Made by a program: the position numbers and the translations under genes. A stretch of 64,000 nt of DNA from Deltaproteobacteria bacterium (GTDB lineage Bacteria > Myxococcota_A > UBA9042 > PHBI01), in NCBI GenBank assembly GCA_020632715.1, contig JACKFA010000001.1, positions 372,001 through 436,000 of the forward strand, written 5' to 3'. The notes under the pieces were generated by a model that was given only the letters and a program-made list of their open reading frames with translations, had not been told where the DNA came from and made no database searches. This document shows, piece after piece, positions 28,301 through 36,711 of this stretch; positions within the stretch are counted from its first letter, which is position 1; each line of letters begins with the position of its first letter.

Positions 28301-30251
28301 GGTCCTCGTTCTCGGCGCGCGTGATGGCGCCGAAGTCGAAGGTGTCGTCGTTCAGGTAGGGCGCGCCGGCGTCGAGGGTGAAGCGGACGCGCACGTACAT
28401 GCAGTTCGACGGGTAGTAGTAGGTGCCCGTGCCGTCGGTCCAGGCGACGCGGACGCCCGTCGGCGTGGTGGTGACCGTGCTCGTGAGGCCGCTACAGCCG
28501 CTGCCGACGGAGACCGCCGCGACGTCGTCGATGGTCACGTAGTCGGGGAAGGTGAGATCGACCCACGGGTTCAGGAGCGGCGAGTAGTTGCCGTTCAGGG
28601 TCGGGTTGAACGTCGCCATCCCGGACTCGCCCGGCGAGAGCACCGGCGGCGTCGTGGTCCACGAGGCGTTCGAGATGTTCGAGGTCGACGGGCGGCTCCC
28701 GTCGATGATGTTGATCGCCGCGTCGTCGCTGCCCGCGAGCGTGACCGGCTCGCCGTCGAAGGTCCCGCGGGCGCTGAAGGTGAAGGTGTTCACCATCGGG
28801 TTCGGGTACCCGTCGACGAGGTAGTCGTAGGGGATCGCCACGTTCACGGTGAGGTAGCTGAGGCCGAGGTCCTCGTCGCCGTCGCCCCAGGTCGCGTCCC
28901 AGCCGACGACGTGCGTCGCCGAGGGCCCGCGCGCCGTGCCGAGGGCGCACTCGTCGTCCTTGTAGTCGGTCAGGAAGGTGTCTTTGTCGAAGGTCGTCAC
29001 GCCCGGGAGGACGCAGGTGTAGACGGCGAGGTTGGGTGCGTTCGTGGTGGTGACCGTGACGCCGCCGTGGCCGACGGGGAGCGGGTCGACGATGAGCACG
29101 TCCTCGAGCGGCACGACGCCCTTCGGCGGCGTGACGCGCAGCTCGTAGGGGGCGCTGCGGCCGGTGCCGCGCGTGTTGACGGTGGCGCGCTTGTCGAGGA
29201 GGAAGCCCTCGCCGCAGGCGCCGCCGCCGGTCGTCACCCCGGGCGGGTTCGCGATGGTCGCGGAGAGGGTCTCGGCGACGTGCGCGCCGGTGGCGTCGGT
29301 CTCGATCGAGGTCACGAGGACGTCGACCGCGTAGTCGACGTTGTTCAGGCCGACGGGGATCGGGCCGCACGGGATGAAGACCTCGACGTGGAGGTGCGGC
29401 CAGTAGAAGTGGTCGTTGTTGGTGCTCGCGGAGCTCTGCGCGCGCGGGAGACGCGCGATGACCTCGCCGCCGGCGTCGCCGACGAGGGGCTCGTCGTCGA
29501 TGACGAGGTCGTTGACGGTGCTCGTGGGGGTCGCGGCGTTGTTCGTCGACGAGTAGGCACCCACGTAGACGAGGGCCGGCGGGAGGGTGACGGTGATGGT
29601 CGCGTCGGCGTCGTAGGGGGCGTTGCCGTTGTTCCGCGGGCGGATGTTCAGCGTGTAGTAGTAGCCGGTCGTCAGGCCGTCGGGGCCGACGCCCCAGCCC
29701 TGGACGTAGGTGTGGCCGTCGTTGCCGATCTCGTGAAAGACGTTCACGGCGTTCGCGACGGCCGTCGAGGTCGCGCTGGCTGTCGCGGCGATGGCCTGCG
29801 CCGTGCCGGACGTCGGCGTGAAGGCGCCGGTCGCGGTGGCCTCGAACGGGACGACGGTCCCGTTCGGGAACTGGAAGCGGGTCGCGCGGAGGCTGATCGT
29901 GATGGCGCCCGAGACGCCGGTGCCCGGGACGGCGATGGAGGCCGCGGTGAAGTTGCAGGTGCGCGGCCCGACGACGAGGTTCGCGCAGTCGGAGGTGAAC
30001 GTGGCGGGCTGCGTGGTCGTGAGGAGCTGCATCCCCGCGGGCAGCTCGAAGTGGAGCGCGAGCGGCGCGTAGGTGCCGCCCGAGAGGGTGTAGGCGAGCT
30101 GCGCCGAGAAGTCGTTCGTGAGCGAGGTCGACGTGGTCGGCGTGAACGTCGGCGGCACCGTCCAGAGGAGGCTCACGTCGGCGCGGGCGACCCCGGCCGC
30201 GATCAGCACGAGGGACAGGGAGACGCCGAGGCGACGGAGGGCTCGGGCCAT
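25389..30251 (-). CDS. Large cysteine-rich surface protein with SdrD-B-like and choice-of-anchor A-like domains
   Basis: The protein has 1620 residues from the ATG at 30251 (GGAG six bases upstream), with signal peptide LSLVLIAAGVARA. The first 800 residues are repeated beta-sandwich, DUF11-like segments (DVLIVDPLPVGHGGVTVTTT). An SdrD-B-like domain (VVKYWDAAGTGFQDPGAPLL) follows. Residues about 940-1247 are six tandem 51-residue repeats with CDDG..CTVGD.C..G.CVPG..CDD.N.CTDD.C....GC. The C-terminus resembles a choice-of-anchor A domain (NAFDLGAAEGLNALVCGDYDG). It is probably a cell-surface adhesin or coat protein. No sortase motif is visible. Confidence 0.8.
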   Translation of the reverse strand: MARALRRLGVSLSLVLIAAGVARADVSLLWTVPPTFTPTTSTSLTNDFSAQLAYTLSGGTYAPLALHFELPAGMQLLTTTQPATFTSDCANLVVGPRTCNFTAASIAVPGTGVSGAITISLRATRFQFPNGTVVPFEATATGAFTPTSGTAQAIAATASATSTAVANAVNVFHEIGNDGHTYVQGWGVGPDGLTTGYYYTLNIRPRNNGNAPYDADATITVTLPPALVYVGAYSSTNNAATPTSTVNDLVIDDEPLVGDAGGEVIARLPRAQSSASTNNDHFYWPHLHVEVFIPCGPIPVGLNNVDYAVDVLVTSIETDATGAHVAETLSATIANPPGVTTGGGACGEGFLLDKRATVNTRGTGRSAPYELRVTPPKGVVPLEDVLIVDPLPVGHGGVTVTTTNAPNLAVYTCVLPGVTTFDKDTFLTDYKDDECALGTARGPSATHVVGWDATWGDGDEDLGLSYLTVNVAIPYDYLVDGYPNPMVNTFTFSARGTFDGEPVTLAGSDDAAINIIDGSRPSTSNISNASWTTTPPVLSPGESGMATFNPTLNGNYSPLLNPWVDLTFPDYVTIDDVAAVSVGSGCSGLTSTVTTTPTGVRVAWTDGTGTYYYPSNCMYVRVRFTLDAGAPYLNDDTFDFGAITRAENEDPAVTPTGVVRRFTAAVPPEIRTNAVATCAPGDGAPLFTVTTTNSGGTPLTNVVSTLFLPAVGDGASTEGAVFVAVEDAPVDATIRTFDGATWSAYPPAVPSAVERVEVTIPALAATDVSTFVVRTQAPGAAAVLYPRSTASADGLGAADSGLGVPFEFAECPATVTVVKYWDAAGTGFQDPGAPLLPGWHFIVTDADGLTVLEGDTGADGTVAFSLHQGTYGIAETLPAPGAAVWTATGAGATRTVSVGPAEQATLAFGNTCACVDPDPDDCLAPACQPDGSCVDVAVTAGTTCDDGDACTVGERCDAGGGCVGGAARVCDDGNGCTIDGCDPGTGCTTVDDDGAACSDGSECTVGDACAGGSCVPGAPRVCDDANACTDDACDDALGCVTTDNDDPCEDGDLCTVGDRCGGGACVPGGARDCDDHNVCTDDGCNPTTGCTTTDNEADCDDGSLCTVGDVCAGGSCVPGAGALDCDDENVCTDDSCDAVAGCQHVDNDDPCSDGDFCTNGDVCAAGACVPGPALACDDANDCTDDRCESGSGCVFAANTAACSDGSACTIGDACADEACVPGPALDCDDDDECTVDSCDAGDGCHHAPDPALATAWLFTEDDGDVIVAVSATPDAPAGLANGAYLRWRVTFIPADAGDPLASLPTVGASVAAADALPGASCGARASEPVTVYEPLPCDPGAENAFDLGAAEGLNALVCGDYDGLRDAEGAIAVAHDLTPFQGFAIGEKAASEAGGTIVALYLGGTLTASSGQIWGDVAHALAADAALQVAADVNLAAGGSWVQATPLDFASACADARLLSLFLGDAEPTAPSAAAWYGTVLLVGDEPGTNVFAVDAADLVGNVTLDVRVPAGATAVVNVLGGPEIAFGQGEIRLSGADAAHVLVNFPGATDLTIGAFQFNASLLAPFATLHYSHGDLHGTVVVARLDGDVELRADGIFGGTIAVVTGCEGEPPAEDTSGR
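26510..27430 (-). repeat. Six tandem 153-bp coding repeats (cysteine-rich module)
   Basis: Six in-frame units of about 51 codons lie within the large surface-protein gene. Each keeps the CDDG...CTVGD and CTDD...GC cysteine positions while the rest diverges. They are protein-level repeats, not a CRISPR array. Confidence 0.8.
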
Positions 30252-30336
30252 GATCACTCCGGGCGGCGACCCCGCGCTCGCGCTGGGGCCGGCGCGCAGG
30301 CGCGCGCCGCGTGTCGTGCCGATTTCGTTGGGGAAT

Positions 30337-30357
30337 GTGGCGTCCCGCGAACGCCAC
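30337..30357. other. Hairpin in the 5' untranslated leader of the surface-protein gene
   Basis: GTGGCGT and ACGCCAC form a 7-bp stem around a 7-base loop. It sits near the expected transcript start in a leader of about 110 bases and could stabilise the mRNA. Confidence 0.35.
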
Positions 30358-30365
30358 TGAACCCA

Positions 30366-30394
30366 GAGTAGATTGATCGCGGAGCGAGCGTCAA
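30366..30394 (-). promoter_or_regulatory. sigma-70-like promoter for the surface-protein gene
   Basis: On the minus strand, TTGACG (30394-30389) and CTACTC (30371-30366) are separated by 17 bases, about 115 bases before the start codon. Confidence 0.4.
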
Positions 30395-30467
30395 CGCGCA
30401 TCGACCTCGCTGCGGACTTTCGCGCGGAGCGGCCTCGTGGGCGGCTCTCCGGACGCCAGCCGGGGGC

Positions 30468-32321
30468 TCAGCTCGTGAGGACGACGGCGGGGTCGAGGCG
30501 CGCGGCGCGCGACGCCGGGATCCAGGCGCCCACGAGGCAGAAGAGCCAGGCGAAGAGGATCCCGCCGACGATGACGCGCCAGTCGTAGACGAAGAACTCG
30601 TCGGGGCGGAAGGGGATCCCCTGGAGGTAGGTCGCGCCCGCCCAGTTCACGAGGCGCGAGACGCCGAAGGAGACGAGGTTCCCGAGGACGCCGCCGAAGA
30701 GCCCGAGGACGCCCGCCTCGATGAGGAAGAGGCGGCGGATGTCGGCGCGCGTGGCGCCGATGGCGCGCATGATGCCGATCTCGTAGCGGCGCTCGGTCAC
30801 GAGCGTCAGGAACGTGTGCATGATGTTCACGGCCGCGACGAACATGATGACGACGCTGATGAAGCTGAAGACGACCGTCAGGATGAAGAGGAGATCCGCG
30901 GCCTTGCGGGCGTCCTCGCTCTTCCGGGAGAGCGAGAAGCCGAGGCCCTCGACCTGCGCGATGAGCGCGGAGACGTCCTCGTTGCCCTCGGTCTCGAGGA
31001 TGAACGTGTCGAAGGTGGTCGCGGCCTCCTGCCCCTTGTAGCGGGCGTTGATGGCGCGGACGATCGAGAGCGGCATGGTCACGCCGAACTCGAGGGCCTT
31101 CTGGGAGAAGCCCGTGATCTCGGCGCGCTTCACGGCCTGCTTGTCCTTCGGGAGGTCCGCCGCGAAGTAGCTGTCGCCGAGGTGGAGGCGGAACTGGAAG
31201 CCGAGCATCGCGTCGATGCCGTCGATCTTCTGCATCCCGAGCGAGGTCGCCGCCGACGAGTTGAAGAGCTCGATGAGCACCGGGCTCATGACGATGGGGA
31301 CCGGGGCCTCGCAGAAGCCCTGCGTCGTCGTGACGTCGAGCGCCGCGCAGTACGTGCCGCCCGGGCACGGGAGCGGCTCGCACCCCGGCGAGCCCGGCGC
31401 GACGCCGTTCGCGCAGCGGTCGAGCACCTTCCCGGCCTGGTCGCCGAGGCGGTCCGAGAACTGGAGGTCGGGGCTCGCGAGCTCGCAGCGGAGGCGCCGG
31501 CAGACCTTGCCGCCGCCGCGGACGTCGACGCACGCGGCGCTCTCGGGGCAGTCGCCGTCGACGTTGCAGGCGGGCGCGCACACGCCGGGGCACGACCCCG
31601 ACGCGCACATCGGCGGGGGCGCGCAGAGCGAGCCCTCGGCGCACGTGCCGTCGGCGCCCTCGCAGAGCACGTGGCAGGTGCCGCCGCTGCACGCCTGGCC
31701 GGGCGGGCAGTAGGCGCCGCCGTCGGCGTCGCTGCACGGGATGGCGACCCCGCGGTCGACGAAGTGCTCCCAGTACTCGACGTCGCCGCAGGTGCCGCCC
31801 TCGCGGCACTCCTGGCCGAGCGGGCACTCGTCGTCGCGGAGGCAGGTGACGGGGCGGCGGAGCTTCGCGCGCTCGCGCTTCTCGTCGACGCGCTCGAAGC
31901 GCTTGAGCTCGTCCTGCAGGAGCTCGGGCTCGAGGCCGTCGAAGAACGCCTCGGCGCGGGCGGCGTAGCCGAAGAGGGCCTTCCCGCCCCAGAGGCGCGC
32001 CTGGAGCTTCGAGCGGAGCTTCGGGTAGACGCGCACGACGCCTGGCAGGGCGCGGAGCTTGTCGACCATGCCGGCGTCGAGCCGCGCGGGGTCGATGACC
32101 TGCTCGCGGAGGCCGACGATGCCGACGGTCGTGGGCTCGATCTCGATCTGGTTCACCGGGTAGATGCGGTTCAGGACGCCGTCCTGGATGCCCATCCCGA
32201 GGTGGATGAAGAACGTGAGCGTGGCGACGCCCACGACGAGCCCGACGCTCGAGAGGAGGAAGGAGCGCTTGTTCCGGCGGATGTTGCCGAGCGCGGCGGA
32301 GGTGGCGCGGCCGAGGTTCAT
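30468..32321 (-). CDS. ABC transporter permease (MacB/FtsX type) with cysteine-rich periplasmic insertion
   Basis: The protein has 617 residues with the MacB/LolE layout: one N-terminal membrane helix (about 22-42), a large external region, and three C-terminal helices (about 490-515, 545-570, 590-612). The cytoplasmic signature VTERRYEIGIMRAIGAT is clear. Residues 160-337 are unusual: 24 cysteines in patterns such as CLRDDECPLGQECREGGTC, like those of secreted myxobacterial lipoproteins, are inserted into the periplasmic domain. The start overlaps the ATPase gene stop as ATGA. It probably exports or extracts a lipoprotein or peptide; the substrate is unknown. Confidence 0.88.
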   Translation of the reverse strand: MNLGRATSAALGNIRRNKRSFLLSSVGLVVGVATLTFFIHLGMGIQDGVLNRIYPVNQIEIEPTTVGIVGLREQVIDPARLDAGMVDKLRALPGVVRVYPKLRSKLQARLWGGKALFGYAARAEAFFDGLEPELLQDELKRFERVDEKRERAKLRRPVTCLRDDECPLGQECREGGTCGDVEYWEHFVDRGVAIPCSDADGGAYCPPGQACSGGTCHVLCEGADGTCAEGSLCAPPPMCASGSCPGVCAPACNVDGDCPESAACVDVRGGGKVCRRLRCELASPDLQFSDRLGDQAGKVLDRCANGVAPGSPGCEPLPCPGGTYCAALDVTTTQGFCEAPVPIVMSPVLIELFNSSAATSLGMQKIDGIDAMLGFQFRLHLGDSYFAADLPKDKQAVKRAEITGFSQKALEFGVTMPLSIVRAINARYKGQEAATTFDTFILETEGNEDVSALIAQVEGLGFSLSRKSEDARKAADLLFILTVVFSFISVVIMFVAAVNIMHTFLTLVTERRYEIGIMRAIGATRADIRRLFLIEAGVLGLFGGVLGNLVSFGVSRLVNWAGATYLQGIPFRPDEFFVYDWRVIVGGILFAWLFCLVGAWIPASRAARLDPAVVLTS

Positions 32322-33046
32322 GCGGCGCCTCCCGCGTCGGAGGGCGGCGCCGGCGCGGAGGCCGCGGCGTCCGAGACGATCTGCCCGTCGACGATGCGCA
32401 CGGTGCGGCGGCAGCGGCTCGCGACGTAGGGGTCATGGGTGACGACCACGACGGTCAGGCCCTCGTCGGCGTTCAGGCGCGCGATGAGGTCGAGCACGAC
32501 CTCGCTCGTCTCGGAGTCGAGGGCGCCCGTCGGCTCGTCGCAGAGCAGGATCTTCGGCTTCGCGTAGAGCGCGCGCGCGATGGCGACGCGCTGCTTCTCG
32601 CCGCCCGAGAGGTGCCCCGGGCGCGCGTCGAGCTTGTGGGCGAGGCCCACGCGCTCGAGGACGCGCTTCACCTCGGCGCGCTCGTCGCCGTCGTGGCGCT
32701 TCGCGCCGCCGTCGAACCAGCGCGGCATGGCGACGTTGTCGACGACCGGCAGGTGCGGGAGCAGGTGGAACTGCTGGAAGATGTACCCGACGGTCTGGTT
32801 CCGGAAGCGCGAGAGCGCCTTGTCGCCAAGGCCCTTCAGGTCCTGCCCGGCGATGACGACGCGCCCGCGGTAGCTCTGGTCGAGCGCGCCGATGACGTTC
32901 AGGAGCGTGGTCTTGCCGCTCCCGGAGCTGCCCATGAGCGCGACGAGCTCGCCGTCCGCGACCGCGAGGTCGACGCCGCGGAGGACGTGGTTCTCGACGC
33001 CGCCCTCGCTCGTGTAGGTCTTGTGGAGGCCCTCGAGGCGGATCAC
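32318..33046 (-). CDS. ABC transporter ATP-binding protein (LolD/MacB type)
   Basis: The protein has 242 residues from a GTG at 33046 overlapping the upstream lipoprotein stop (GTGA). It has Walker A MGSSGSGKTTLLN, Q-loop YIFQQFHLLPHL, signature LSGGEKQRVAIARAL, Walker B ILLCDEPTGALD and switch histidine VVTHDPYV, all intact. It belongs to the mechanotransmission-type exporters that pair with MacB/LolE permeases. It is coupled by overlapping codons to both neighbours, so lipoprotein, ATPase and permease form one transport unit. Confidence 0.95.
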   Translation of the reverse strand: MIRLEGLHKTYTSEGGVENHVLRGVDLAVADGELVALMGSSGSGKTTLLNVIGALDQSYRGRVVIAGQDLKGLGDKALSRFRNQTVGYIFQQFHLLPHLPVVDNVAMPRWFDGGAKRHDGDERAEVKRVLERVGLAHKLDARPGHLSGGEKQRVAIARALYAKPKILLCDEPTGALDSETSEVVLDLIARLNADEGLTVVVVTHDPYVASRCRRTVRIVDGQIVSDAAASAPAPPSDAGGAA

Positions 33047-34695
33047 AGCGACACGTCCAGGTCCACGGAAACGCGCTTCTCCGCGACGTCGACGCGCGCG
33101 CCGAGCACCCGGATGTCGTTCAGGATCTTGAGGAAGTAGGGCGGGACGCCCTTGTCGGCGAGCTCGCGCGTGAGGCGCGTGAAGCCGGCGACGAAGCCGA
33201 AGGTCGCGGGCTCCCGGCCGAGCGCGGCGGCGACGGTCGGCTCCCCCTCGGCGAGCGAGGCGAGCGGCAGCGCGCGCTTCTCGGCGACCGCGAGGAACGG
33301 CTCGACCTCGCCGCGCCCGATGACGAAGACGACGACGCCGTGCCCGATGAGCACGCTGTAGGCGCGCTCGTCGCGGGAGAAGGCCCAGCCGCGGAAGCCG
33401 CCCGCGTCGATGGGCGCGACCGTCCAGCGGCTCGTCTCGAGCTGGCTCGCGATGCCGCCGAAGGCCTCCATGAGCCCCGCCGAGTCGCGGGCGCGGGCGG
33501 CGAGGGCCACGTGCAGGACGCGCTCGAAGCCGCCGCCGCGCTGGAGCTGGCCGAGGTCGGTGAGGGTCGCCTGGTCGGCCACGCCGAGGAGCGCGACGGC
33601 GACGTCGCCCTCGACGAGGTCGACGAGGTCCGAGAGCGCCGGCAGCGGGAGCCCCGAGAGCCCCGGGAGGGTCGACGGCATCACGTTGTCGCGCAGGATC
33701 CGCGGGATCTTGCGCACGCGCCCGAGGTTCATGCGGAGGCGGACGAGGGCGGTCGTGGTCTTCGGGAAGACGTCCGCGAAGACGTCGGGCGAGCCCTCGG
33801 GGACGAGCCACGTCACGGGGAGCTCGCGGTCGCCGACGTGGTCGGCGGCGAGGTGGACCTGGAGCCGATCCGCGTCGAGCGCCACGCCCCCGTAGAAGTG
33901 CTGGAGGCCGTCGAGCGCGGGCTCGACGACGTTCGCGGCGAGGCCGAGCCCCTCGGGCGCGGCGGGGACGATGTCGCCGGTGTAGCCCCAGGCGACCGCG
34001 CCCTCCCCCGCCCGCTCCTTCGCGGCCTTGGCGAGCTCGCTCGCGAGCGCGCTCCCGTCGCCGCCGGCGGCGGTCTGCCAGAGGACGGCCGGGTCGGCGT
34101 CGGCGGGCGTCACGACCACGAGCCCGACGCGGTCGGGGGTGACCCCGAAGGCGGCGCGCCAGCGCGGCGCGGGCGGCTCGCTGGGCGCCATCCCGTCGGG
34201 TCCGGCGACGGGCGCGGGCGCGGGGCCGGTGGCGACGACGAGGCCGCCCTCCCCCGCCGGCGGCGCGAGCGTCGCGCCGGCCGAGCCGGTGAAGCGCTCG
34301 GAGAGCACGGCGCGGAAGCGCTCGGGGTCGAGGACCCCCACGGCGACCACGGCGGCGCCTGCCTTCTCGCAGGCGACGAGGCTCTGCGCGCCGTCGATGC
34401 CGGCCTCGGCGAGCCCCTCGGGGGTGCGCAGGTCGAGCCCGTAGCGCCCGGCGACGAGGTCGAGCACGCCGCTCGTGCCCTCGATGCCGGCGAGGAACGC
34501 GACGGCGCGGGCGCGGAGCGGCTCGAGGGCGGGCACCACGAGGAGGGCGTCGGCGTCGGGCAGCGCGACCCGCCGCGCGTCGCCGCCGGGCTCGTCGCTG
34601 CAGGCGCCGAGCGAGGCCAGGGCGAGCAGCGCGGCGAGCGCGCTCGCGGCGAGGGGCGCGCGGGCGCGCCGGGTGCGGGTGTGGCTCCTGATGAT
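33043..34695 (-). CDS. Lipoprotein of an ABC export operon; start codon possibly ATC
   Basis: This is a protein of about 550 residues of unknown family. The hydrophobic leader ends LALASLGACSDEPGG, a good lipobox. The rest resembles DUF3352-like periplasmic proteins in overall pattern, but this is uncertain. The start is odd: no ATG, GTG or TTG lies close to the leader. A strong GGAGG sits 6 bases before an in-frame ATC at 34695. The nearest conventional codon, a TTG further upstream, overlaps a perfect TTGACA -35 box and would add a long non-signal extension. The stop overlaps the ATPase start. Confidence 0.7.
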   Translation of the reverse strand: MIRSHTRTRRARAPLAASALAALLALASLGACSDEPGGDARRVALPDADALLVVPALEPLRARAVAFLAGIEGTSGVLDLVAGRYGLDLRTPEGLAEAGIDGAQSLVACEKAGAAVVAVGVLDPERFRAVLSERFTGSAGATLAPPAGEGGLVVATGPAPAPVAGPDGMAPSEPPAPRWRAAFGVTPDRVGLVVVTPADADPAVLWQTAAGGDGSALASELAKAAKERAGEGAVAWGYTGDIVPAAPEGLGLAANVVEPALDGLQHFYGGVALDADRLQVHLAADHVGDRELPVTWLVPEGSPDVFADVFPKTTTALVRLRMNLGRVRKIPRILRDNVMPSTLPGLSGLPLPALSDLVDLVEGDVAVALLGVADQATLTDLGQLQRGGGFERVLHVALAARARDSAGLMEAFGGIASQLETSRWTVAPIDAGGFRGWAFSRDERAYSVLIGHGVVVFVIGRGEVEPFLAVAEKRALPLASLAEGEPTVAAALGREPATFGFVAGFTRLTRELADKGVPPYFLKILNDIRVLGARVDVAEKRVSVDLDVSL

Positions 34696-34746
34696 CCCTT
34701 CCCTCCGTGGGCGATCGGGCCCATAGGAGCCTTGGCGCGCGCCCCG

Positions 34747-34752
34747 TGTCAA
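34747..34752 (-). promoter_or_regulatory. -35 element (TTGACA) for lipoprotein-ABC operon
   Basis: A consensus TTGACA is read on the minus strand. A TCCTAT -10 candidate lies 18 bases downstream, near 34725, about 30 bases before the proposed start. Confidence 0.45.
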
Positions 34753-34837
34753 CCACGGGTGCGGCCCCTTCGCTCGTTGACGCGGGGCCGCGGCGGGGTG
34801 CAACCTGCGCGCCGACGGACCACACGAGGAGCGCTTC

Positions 34838-35992
34838 ATGACGGACGAGCTCGGCATCGGGACACGGGCCATCCACGCGGGCCAGGAGCCGGATCCCACG
34901 ACCGGCGCCATCATGACCCCGGTCTACCTCACGAGCACGTACGTGCAGGCCGAGCCGGGCGTGCACAAGGGCTACGAGTACAGCCGCACCGGGAACCCGA
35001 CGCGGCGCGCGCTCGAGGCGTGCATCGCCGCGCTCGAGGGCGGGGCCTACGGCCTCGCGTTCGCGAGCGGGTGCGCGGCGGCGTCGACCGTGATGCACAC
35101 GCTCTCGGCCGGCGACCACGTGATCTGCGGCGACGACGTCTACGGCGGGACGTTCCGCCTGTTCGACGCCGTCTGGTCGCGCGCGGGCCTCTCGTACGAC
35201 TTCGTCGATCTCACCGATCCGAGCGCCATCGACCGCGCCGTGCGGCCCGAGACCAAGCTCGTCTGGCTCGAGACGCCGACGAACCCGATGCTGAAGCTCG
35301 CCGACATCGCGGCGGTCGCCGAGCGGTGCCGCGCGCACGGGCTCAAGCTCGCGGTCGACAACACGTTCTCGACGCCCGTGAACCAGCGCCCGCTCGCGCT
35401 CGGCACCGACCTCGTCGTGCACTCGACCACGAAGTACCTGAACGGCCACTCCGACGTCGTCGGCGGGGCCATCGTCACGAGCGACCAGGCCCTCCACCAG
35501 CGCCTCGCCTACCTCCAGAACGCGGTCGGCGCCGTGCCGGGGCCGCTCGACTGCTTCCTCACGCTCCGCGGGCTCAAGACGCTCCACGTCCGGATGGCCC
35601 GCCACAGCGAGAACGCCGCGCGCATCGCGCGCTTCCTCGAGGCGCACCCGGCGGTCGAGAAGGTCATCTACCCCGGGCTCGAGAGCCACCCGCAGCACGC
35701 GCTCGCGAAGCGGCAGATGGACGGGTTCGGCGGGATGATCACGGCGGTCCTCCGCGGCGGGCTCCCGGCGGCGCGGCAGGTGCTGTCGCGGACGCACCTC
35801 TTCGCGTGCGCCGAGAGCCTCGGCGGCGTCGAGTCCCTCATCGAGCACCCGGCGATCATGACGCACGCGTCCGTCCCGGCGGAGAACCGCGCGGCCCTCG
35901 GCATCGACGACGGCCTCATCCGCCTCTCCTGCGGCATCGAGGACGTCGCGGACCTCGAGAACGACCTCCGGCGCGCGCTGGAAGGGCTCTGA
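34838..35992 (+). CDS. Cystathionine gamma-synthase/lyase family PLP enzyme
   Basis: The protein has 384 residues, the normal length for trans-sulfuration enzymes. The PLP lysine is K199 in VVHSTTKYLNGHSD. Other family marks are YEYSRTGNPTRRALE, FASGCAAASTVMHTL, WLETPTNPMLK and the C-terminal SLGGVESLIEHPAIMTHAS. It either makes cystathionine from an activated homoserine and cysteine, or cleaves it; sequence alone does not separate synthase from lyase. No SAM riboswitch is visible upstream. The LysE-type exporter gene follows after 7 bases. Confidence 0.92.
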   Translation: MTDELGIGTRAIHAGQEPDPTTGAIMTPVYLTSTYVQAEPGVHKGYEYSRTGNPTRRALEACIAALEGGAYGLAFASGCAAASTVMHTLSAGDHVICGDDVYGGTFRLFDAVWSRAGLSYDFVDLTDPSAIDRAVRPETKLVWLETPTNPMLKLADIAAVAERCRAHGLKLAVDNTFSTPVNQRPLALGTDLVVHSTTKYLNGHSDVVGGAIVTSDQALHQRLAYLQNAVGAVPGPLDCFLTLRGLKTLHVRMARHSENAARIARFLEAHPAVEKVIYPGLESHPQHALAKRQMDGFGGMITAVLRGGLPAARQVLSRTHLFACAESLGGVESLIEHPAIMTHASVPAENRAALGIDDGLIRLSCGIEDVADLENDLRRALEGL

Positions 35993-35999
35993 GCGCGCC

Positions 36000-36671
36000 G
36001 TGATCGCCGCCATCCTGCTCGGGTTCGGCATGGGGTTCGTCGCGGCCATCCCGGTCGCGGGGCCCGTGTCGGCGATGGTCATCGAGCGCACGCTCGACAA
36101 GCGCTACGCGGCGGCGCTCGCGGTCGCGTTCGGGTCGGCGCTGGCCGAGGGCTTCTACGCGGCCCTCGCGGTGCTCGGGGTGTCGCTCCTCGCGGACTAC
36201 CCGTGGATGGAGCCGGCGTCGAAGGCCGTGGCGGCCGCGATCCTCATCGGCGTCGGGCTCTCGTTCGCGCTCCGGAAGAAGCAGGAGCACGACGACGACG
36301 AGGGCGGCGAGGACGACGGCGCGGGCGGCAAGAGGAAGGACAAGAAGCAGAAGAAGACGCCGCTCGGCCAGTTCGCGATCGGCTTCTCGGTGACGATCGT
36401 GAACCCGACGCTGCTCGCGACGTGGACGGCGGCGACGTCGATGGTGGTCGCCGCGGGCGTCGAGCTGCGCCCGATCCTCGGCGCGCCGTTCGGGCTCGCG
36501 GTGGCGCTCGGCGTGTCGAGCTGGTTCTCGCTCGTCGTGTATCTGGTGCGCCGCTTCACGAAGAGCTTCAAGCCGTCGTCGATCCGCCGGGTCATCGGGT
36601 GGATCGGCTGGGGCCTCGTCGGGCTCGGGCTCTACTTCGCCTTCCTCTTCGTGAAGGAGCTCGCGGCCTGA
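36000..36671 (+). CDS. LysE/RhtB-type amino-acid exporter
   Basis: This 223-residue membrane protein has a GTG start at 36000. The N-terminal helix GFGMGFVAAIPVAGPVSAMV carries the conserved GxxPGP-like region of LysE-type translocators, here as IPVAGPV. About six membrane segments are visible. The loop at about 97-118 is unusually charged (DDDEGGEDDGAGGKRKDKKQKK), separating the two halves. It follows the PLP gene by 7 bases, so export of a sulfur amino acid or product is plausible but inferred. Confidence 0.8.
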   Translation: MIAAILLGFGMGFVAAIPVAGPVSAMVIERTLDKRYAAALAVAFGSALAEGFYAALAVLGVSLLADYPWMEPASKAVAAAILIGVGLSFALRKKQEHDDDEGGEDDGAGGKRKDKKQKKTPLGQFAIGFSVTIVNPTLLATWTAATSMVVAAGVELRPILGAPFGLAVALGVSSWFSLVVYLVRRFTKSFKPSSIRRVIGWIGWGLVGLGLYFAFLFVKELAA

Positions 36672-36711
36672 GCGCGGCGACGCGCCTCCGTCTCCGCGGC
36701 GAGGGCGCGCT

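Noticed and set aside
25005..30371. Long plus-strand open frame antisense to the surface-protein gene
   Set aside because: Very high GC removes stop codons in shadow frames; the translation is Arg/Val/Gly-rich with no fold or leader, while the minus-strand frame has domains and a signal peptide.
34753..34837. SAM riboswitch before the trans-sulfuration gene
   Set aside because: The leader is under 90 bases and shows no conserved SAM-I/II stem pattern.
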